A program made the translations under genes and the position numbers. A stretch of 64,000 bases of DNA from Scylla paramamosain (Eukaryota > Arthropoda > Malacostraca > Decapoda > Portunidae): positions 7,798,840 to 7,862,839 of the forward strand of contig NC_087181.1 of assembly GCF_035594125.1 (NCBI RefSeq). The letters are read 5' to 3'. Under the pieces are notes generated by a model. That model saw only the letters and a list, made by a program, of their open reading frames with translations. It was not told the DNA's origin and searched no databases. Below, piece by piece: positions 56,341-64,000 of this stretch (its first letter is position 1; each line of letters starts with the position of its first letter).

Positions 56341-59300
56341 ACTAAAAGCGTGTATTTTCAGTGTTTTTCAGCTATTACGTGAAAAAAAAATGCCAAAATG
56401 CATGCAAAGCAGCCTATATGAAGAAAAAGAGCGACATTACGAGAAACGTGCATTATGAGTGTTTTTGAGATTCTTAGGTACCAAAACGCTGAAACTCATG
56501 AATAACACTCTTAATACAGAACAACCGTACCAAATGCGTGTATTTTGAGTGTTTTTCACATTCTTAGTTACCAAAACCCCAAATTGCAGGTGAAACTAGC
56601 TTTATGTGGAAAAAAAAAAATGACGTTACCAGAAGAGTGTCTTTTGAGTGTTTTTGAGCAAATTAGGCAATAAAGCACTAAAAAGCAGGGCAATCACATT
56701 ACATGGGAATAAAACCAAATTTTACCAAGAACTTGCCTTTAAGTGTTTTTGAGCTCCTGACATATTGAAACGCTAAAACGCATGCAAAACACCCTTTATG
56801 GAGAAACAGAAAAAACATTACCAAAAACATGTATTTTGAGTGTTTTTGATCATGCTACCTATAAAAACGCTTAAATACATGCAAAGAACCCTATATTTAG
56901 GAAACGAAAGGACATTATGAGAAACGTGTATTATGAGTGTTTTTAAGTTCCTTAAGTACCAAAAAGCTAAAACCCATAAATAACACTCTTTGTAGAGAAA
57001 AAAAAAAAAAAATAAATAAAAAAAATAGCAATATTTTGTTTTTTTTTTGTTAATCATCTTCACAGGTACCAAAATGCCAAAATTTTGGCAAAATTCACGG
57101 AAATTATGTGGAAAAAAGAACATTATCAAAAAAGTTAATTTTAGCTTTTTTTTTTTCGGACTGTTATGTACCAAACCCAAAAGTGCATGCAGAGCCACCT
57201 ATATATAGAAATTAAACGAATTTACAAGAAAACCGTCTTTTGAGTGTCTTTTTTTAGCATGTTAGGCACCAAAACGATCAATACCATTGAAGTCACTGAA
57301 TATGGGAATCCAAAAAAAAAAAAATAAATACTGAAAACATGTCTTCTCAGTGTTTTACGTAGAAAAACGCTAAAACGGATGCAAACCAACCAATACGAAG
57401 AAATAGAAAAACATCACCAAAAACGTATATTTTGAATGTTTTTGGACCTGTTACCTACAAAAAACGCGAAAATGCATGGAAAGCACTCTATATTGGGAAA
57501 CAAAAGGACATTACGAGAAACGTGTATAATGAGTGTTTTATAGTTTCACAAGATCCACAAGGCAAAACACACAAAAAACTCGTATATATGGAGAAGTTTC
57601 TTAGATACCAAAATGCTGAAACTCATGAATAACACTCTTAATTGAAAAACAGAACAACCTTCCTAAATGCGTGTATTTTGAGTGTTTTTTTACATTCTTA
57701 GTTAAAAAAAAAAAATCGAAATTCCATGCGAATATAGTTTTGTGTGGGAAAAAAAATGACATTACCAGAAAAGTGTCTTTTGAGTGTTTTTGAGAGTGAT
57801 AGGCAATAAAGCACTAAAAAGCAGGGCAATCACATTACATGGAATAAAAACAATTTTTACCAAGAACTTGCCTTTAAGTGTTTTTCAGCTCTTCATATGC
57901 GCTAAAACGCATGCAAAACACACTTTATATAGAAACAAAATAACATTACCAACAACAGGTATTTTGAGTGTTTTTTAATCTATCTATAGTTTTTAATATA
58001 TCTATAGTTATCTATAAAAACGCCTAAATACATGCAAAGAACCTTATGTTTGGGAAAGGAAAGGATATTACGAGAAACGTGTATTATGAATGTTTTTAAG
58101 TTCCTTAAGAACCAAAAAGCTAAAACCCACAAGTAACACTCTTTCTTTAGAAAAAAAAAAAATAAATAAATAAATAAATAGAAAAATAGGATTTTTTTTT
58201 TATTCATCTTCATAGGTACCGAGATGCAAAAATTCTGGCAAAATTAAGGCCAATTATGTGATAAAAGATCATTATCAAAAAACTTAATTTTAGCTTTTTT
58301 TTCGGACTGTTATTTACCAAACTCTAAAGTGCATTCAAAGCCACCTATATAAGGAAATTAAACGACTTTACCAGAAACCTGTCTTTTGAGTGATTTTAAG
58401 CTTGTTAGGCATCAAAACGATAAATATTATGGAAGTCACTCGATATGAAAAATCCAAAACAAAATACTGAAAACGTGTCTTTTCTGTGTTTTAGGTAGAA
58501 AAACACTAAAACGGATGCAAACCAACAAATATGAAGAAATAAAATATTACCAAAAAAGTATATTTTGAGTGTTTTTAATCTTGTTACCTACAAAAAACGC
58601 GAAAAAGGATGCAAAGTACTCTATATTGGGAAACAAAAGGACATTACGAGAAACGTGAATAATGAGTGTTTCATAGTTTCACAAGAACCACAGGGCAAAA
58701 AACGCAAAAACTCGTGTATATGGAGAAGTTTCTTAGTTACCAAAACGCTGGTACTCATGAATAACACTTTTAAATGAGAAACATAGCAACCTTACGAAAT
58801 GCGTGTATTTTGAGTGTTTTTCACATTCTTATTTACCAAAACCCCAAATTGCATGCAAACCTAGCTTTATGTTGGTAAGAAATGGCATTACCAGAAAAGA
58901 GACTTTGGGTGTTTTTGAGCGTGTTAGGCAGTAAAGCACTAAAAAGCAGGGCAATAACATTACATGGGAATGAAACCAACTTTTACCAAGAACTTGCCTT
59001 TAAGTTTTTTTGAGCTCCTTACATACCAAAACGCTAAAACGAATGCAAAACACCCTTTATGGAAAATTAGAATAACATTACCAAAAACATGTATTTTGAG
59101 TGTTTTTGATCATGCTACCTATAAAAACGCGAAAATACATGCAAAGAACCCTATGTTTGGGAAACGAAAGAACATTACGAGAAACGTGTATTATGAGTGT
59201 TTTTAAGTTCCTTAAGAACCAAAAAACTAAAACCCACAAATAACACTATAAAGAAAAAATAAATATATAAAAAAACGGCAATTTTTTTTTTTTTTTGTTA

Positions 59301-61671
59301 TTCATCTTCATAGGTACCGAGATGCCAAAATTCTGGGAAAATTCTGGGCAATTATGTGATAAAAGAATATTATCAAAAAAGTTAATTATAGTTTTTTTTT
59401 CGGAATGTTATGTACCAAACTCTAAAGTGAATGCAAAGCCACCTACATGAGGAAATTAAACGACTTTACGAGAAACCTTACTTTTGAGTATTTTTCAGCA
59501 TGTTAGGCACCAAAACGATAATAACATGGAAGTCACTCAATATGGGAATCCAAAACAAAATTACTGAAAACGTGTCTTTTCAGTCTTTTACGTAGAAAAA
59601 CGCTAAAAAGGATGCAAACCAACCAATATGAAGAAATAGAATAACATTACCAAAAATGTATATTTTGAATGTTTTTGAGCTTGTTACCTAAAAAAAAAAT
59701 GCAAAAATGGATGCAAAGTATTGCAAAACAAAAGGACATTCTGAGAAACGTGTATAATGAGTGTTTTATAGTTCCACAAGAACCAAAAGGCAAAAAACGC
59801 AAAAACTCGTGTACCTAGAGAAGTTTCTTAGATACCAAAATAATGAAACTCATGAATAACACTTTTAATTAAGAAACAGAATTACCTTACAAAATGTGTG
59901 TATTTTGAGTGTTTTTCACATTCTTAGTTACGAAAATCCCAAATTACATGTGAAACTAGCTTTATGTGGGAAATAAATGACATTACCAGAAGCGTGTCTT
60001 TTGAGTGTTTTTGAGCGTTATATGCAATAAAGCACTAAAAAGCAGAACAATCACATTACATTGGAATAAAACCAAATTTTACGAAGAATAAAATAAAAGA
60101 ACAAGCTTACCAAATGAGTTTATTTTGGGTGTTTTTCACATTCTTAGTTACCAAAATCCCAAATTGCATGCGAAATATTGTGGGATAAAATTGTGGGAAA
60201 AAAATGACATTAACATAAAAAAGTTTTTTTGAGTGTTTTTGAGCGTGTTAGGAAATAAAGCACTAAAAAGCACGGCAATCACATTACATAGGGATAAAAC
60301 CAATTTTTTATCAAGAACTTCCCTTTAAGATTTTTTGAGCTCCTTACATACAAAAACGCTAAAACGCATGCAAAACACCCTTTATGGAGAAACAGAAAAA
60401 CATTACCAAAAACACGTATTTTGAGTGTTTTTGATCATGTTACCTATAAAAACACTTAAATACATGTATGGAAAACGAAAAAAAACATTACGAGAAACGT
60501 GTATTATGAGTGATTTTAAGTTTCTTAAGTACCAAAAAGCTAAAAGCCACAAATAACACTCTTTATAGAGAAAAAAAAAAAAAAATAAATAAAAAAATAG
60601 CATTTTTTTTTATTCATATTCATAGTTACTGAAATGCTGAAGGTCTGGCAAAAATCAGGGAAATCATGTGAAAAAAAAACTATCAAAAAAGTTAATTTTA
60701 GCTTTTTTTTTTGGACTGTTATGTACCAAACCCTAAAGTGCATCCAAAGCCACCTATATAGGGAAATTACACGACTTTACCAGAAACCTCTCTTTTGAGG
60801 GTTTTCTTTTTTAGCATGTTAGGCATCAAAAGTATAAATAATATGGAAGTCACTCGATATGGGAATGCAAAACAAAATTACTGAAAACGTGTCTTTTCAG
60901 TGTTTTACGTAGAAAAACGCTAAAACGGATGGAAACCAACCAATATGAAGAAATAGAATAACATTACCAAAAAGGTATATTTTGAGTGTTTTTTAGCCTG
61001 TTAACCACAAAAAACGCGAAAATGGATGCAAAGCACTCTATATTGGGAAACAAAAGGACATTACGAGAAACGTGTATAATGAGTGTTTTATGGTTTCACA
61101 AGACCCACAAGGCAAAAAACGCAAAAACTCGTATATATGAATAAGTTTCTTAGATACCAAAATGCTGAAACTCATGAATAACACTCTTAATTGAAAAACA
61201 GAACCTCACTATATGCGTGTATTTTGAGAGCTTTTCACCTTCTTAGTTACCAAAACCCCAAATTGCATGCGAAACCAGATTTATGTGGGAAAAAATGACA
61301 TTAACAGAAAAGTGTCTTTTGAGTGTTTTTGAGCGTGATAGGATATAAAGCACTAAAAAGCAAGGGAATCACATTAAATTCGAATAAAACCAATTTTTAC
61401 CAAGAACTTGCCTTTAAGTGTTTTTGAGCTCCTTATATACCAAAACGCTAAAACGCTTGCAAAAACACACTTTATGGAGAAACAGAATAACATTACCAAA
61501 ACATGTATTTTTAGTGTTTTTGATCATGTTATCTATAAAAACGCCTAAATACATAGAAAGAACCTTATGTTTGGGAAACGAAAGGACATTACGAAAAACG
61601 TGTATTATGAGTGTTTTTAAGTTCCTTAAGTACCAAAAAGCTAAAACCCACAAAAAACACTCTTTATTTAG

Positions 61672-61704
<33 letters not shown>

Positions 61705-64000
61705 GATTTTTTTTTTTTTTTTGTCATTCATCTTCATAGGTACCGAGATGACAAAATTCTGGGAAAATTCAGGGCAATTATATGATAAAAGAATATTATC
61801 AAAAAAGTTGATTTCAGCTTTTTTTCGGAGTGTCACGTACCAAACACTAAAGAGCATGCAAAGCCTCCTATATGAGGAAATTGAATGACTTTACCAGAAA
61901 TCTGTCTTTTGAGTGTTTTTCAGCATGTTAGGCACCAAAACGATAAATGATAATGAACTCACTCCATATGGGAATCCAAAACAAAATTACTTAAAACGTG
62001 TCTTCTCATTATTTTACGTAGAAAAAACGCTAAAAGGGATGCAAACCAACAAATATTAAGAAATAGAAAAACATTACCAAAAAGGTACATTTTGAGTGTT
62101 TTTGAGCTTGTTACCTACAAAAAAAAAAACGAGAAAATTGATGCAAAGCACTCTATATTGGGAAAGAAAGGGACATTGCCAGAAAAGTGTATAATGAGTG
62201 TTTTATAGTTCAAAAGAACCACAAGGCAAAAAACGTAAAAACTCGTGTATATGGAGAAGTTTCCTAGATACCAAAATGCTGAAACTCATGAATAACACTC
62301 TTAATTGAGAAACAGAACAACCTTACTAAATGCGTGTATTTTAATTGCTTTTCACATTCTTAGTTACTGAAAACCCAAATTGATTGCGAAACCAGCTTTA
62401 TGTGGTAAAAAAAATAACATTTTCAGAAAAGTGTCTATTGAGTGTTTTTTGAGCGTGATAGGCAGTAAAGCACTAAAAAGAAGGGCAATCACATTACATG
62501 GGAATAAAACCAATGTTTACCAAGAACTTGCCTTTAAGTGTTTTTGAGCTCCTTATATACCAAAACGCTAAAACGCATGCAAAACACACTTTATGGAGAA
62601 ATGGAATAACATTACCAAAAACATGTATTTTGAGTGTTTTTGATCATGTTACCAATAAAACGCTTAAATACATGCTGAGAACCCTATTTGTGGGAAACAA
62701 AAGGACATTACGAGAAACGTGTATTATGAATGTTTATAAATTTATTAAGTACCAAAAAGCTAAAAGCCACAAATAACTCTCTATTGAGATAAAATAAATA
62801 AATAAATAAAAAAATACGATATTATTTTTTCTTTCTTATTCATATTCACAGGTACTGAGATGCCAAAATTCGGGCAAAATTTATGAAATTTTGTGAAATA
62901 AGAACATTATCAAAAAATTTAATTTAAGCTTCTTTTTTTTTCGACTGTTATGTAGCAAACCCTAAAGTGCATGCAAAACCACCTATATGGAAAAATCAAA
63001 CGTCTTTGCCAGAAAACTGTCTTATGAGTGTTTTTCAGCATCTTAGGCACCAAAACGATATATAACATGGAAGTCACTCTATATGGAAATCCAAAACAAA
63101 ATTAATGAAAACGTGTCTTTTCGGTGTTTTACGTAGAAAAACGCTAAAACGGATGCAAACCAACCAATATAAAAAAACAAAAATAGGATAACATTACCAA
63201 TAAAGGTATATTTCGAGTGTTTTTGAGCTTGTTACCTACAAAAAAGGTGAAAATGGATGCAAAGCACTCCCTATTGGAAAACAAAAGGACATTACGAGAA
63301 ACGTGTCTTATTATTTTCGAGCAAAAGAACTTGTGGTTCACAAGAACCACAAGGCAAAAAACGCAAAAACTCGTGTATATAAAGAAGTTTCTTAGATACC
63401 AAAATGCTGAAACTCATGAATAACAATCTTAATTGAGAAACAGAACAACCTTACCAAAAGCGTGTATTTTCAGTGTTTTTCACATTTTTAGTTAGCAAAA
63501 TCCGAAATAGCATGTGAAACTAGCTTTATGTGGGAAAAAAATGACATTACCAGAAGTGTCTTTTGAGTGTTTTTGAGCATGTTAGGCAATAAAGCACTAA
63601 AAAGCAGGGCAATCACATTACATGGGAATAAAACCAACTTTGACCAAGAACTTGCCATTATGTGTTTTTGAGCTCCTTACATACCAAAACGCTAAAACGC
63701 TCCTTTATAGAGAAGCAGAAAAACATTACAAAAAACATGTGTTTTAAGTGTTTTTGATCATGTTACGTATAAAAACGCTTAAATACAAGCAAAGAACCCT
63801 ATCTTTGGGAAACGAAAGGACTTTACGAGAAACGTGTATTATGACTGTTTTTAAGTGCCTTAAGTACCAAAACGTTAAAACCAACAAATAACACACATTA
63901 AAGAGAAAAAAAATAAATAAATACAAAAATAACTTTTTTTTTTGTATTGATTTTCATGAGTACCGAGATGCCAAAATTCTGCCAAAATTCAGTTAATTTA
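56341..64000 (+). repeat. Satellite, twelve-monomer HOR array (~1.12 kb unit)
   Basis: A regular large repeat. The landmark A(A/G)TAAAGCACTAAAAAG lies at 56669, 57805, 58930, 60026 (again at 60254), 61344, 62464 and 63588. A second landmark, CA(C/A)AAG followed by CCACAAGG (or a variant), lies at 57547, 58680, 59775, 61097, 62211 and 63339. Each unit also holds an A-rich AAATAAAT stretch (near 57010, 58160, 60580, 61680, 62800 and 63910), GGTACCGAGATGCCAAAATT, and ACCAAGAACTTGCC. Units look far more alike than the monomers within them. The array runs off the right edge of the window. No gene seen. Confidence 0.93.
59895..60290 (+). repeat. Local ~228-bp tandem duplication in one HOR unit
   Basis: TCACATTCTTAGTTAC...AATCCCAAATT...AAAGCACTAAAAAGCA appears twice (about 59920-60045 and 60148-60272) within a single unit, lengthening it to about 1.32 kb. 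The join is AAGAATAAAATAAAAGAACA. Confidence 0.87.

Overview
**Organism and overall nature.** This is eukaryotic, strongly AT-rich DNA with no recognisable host gene. Two signs point to an arthropod, most likely a decapod crustacean (crab-like). The retroelement at 31627-34918 strongly resembles Jockey/BS-type elements that I associate with crab genomes. Very long pure (TA)n tracts also occur, and crabs are classically known for poly(dA-dT) satellite. The species call is inference.

**Main content.** Nearly everything is one divergent tandem satellite with a consensus monomer of about 96 bp. Each monomer carries a box like GGTACCAAAACGC, then a block like AATGCATGCAAA, then TATATGGRGAAAC and ACATTACCARAAACGTGT. 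Monomer types recur in fixed order, giving higher-order repeats (HORs). I see three HOR architectures: about five monomers (~470 bp) in 1-9264, 19906-27334 and 51123-54252; an irregular seven-to-eight-monomer form (~0.7 kb) in 9392-19905 and 27335-51122; and a regular twelve-monomer form (~1.12 kb) in 56341-64000. The array repeatedly reverses orientation, often at in-register foldbacks where the monomer meets its own inverse.

**Insertions and rearrangements.** Two related non-satellite islands lie in opposite orientation (7431-8294 and 16321-17309) and look like a non-autonomous element. A nearly complete Jockey-like non-LTR retrotransposon (31627-34918) has an open endonuclease/reverse-transcriptase frame. 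A 5'-truncated, nonsense-mutated relative (39579-40511) sits on a satellite orientation junction. A decayed CR1-like element (54253-56340) lies where five-monomer HORs give way to twelve-monomer HORs. Six (TA)n tracts (123 to ~677 bp) and several other microsatellites punctuate the array. An inverted duplication of ~577 bp links 31051-31626 with 38839-39416, and the right copy lies inside a segment flanked by ~68 bp direct repeats, as replication template switching would leave.

**How the parts fit.** The only protein-level activity to expect is that of the Jockey-like element. The rest looks like centromeric, pericentromeric or other heterochromatic satellite evolving by unequal exchange, foldback template switching and retroelement insertion. 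Many short open frames exist because the 96 bp monomer is a multiple of three with one stop-free consensus frame on each strand; I do not regard these as genes. Satellite boundaries are read by eye and are good to roughly 10-30 bp.
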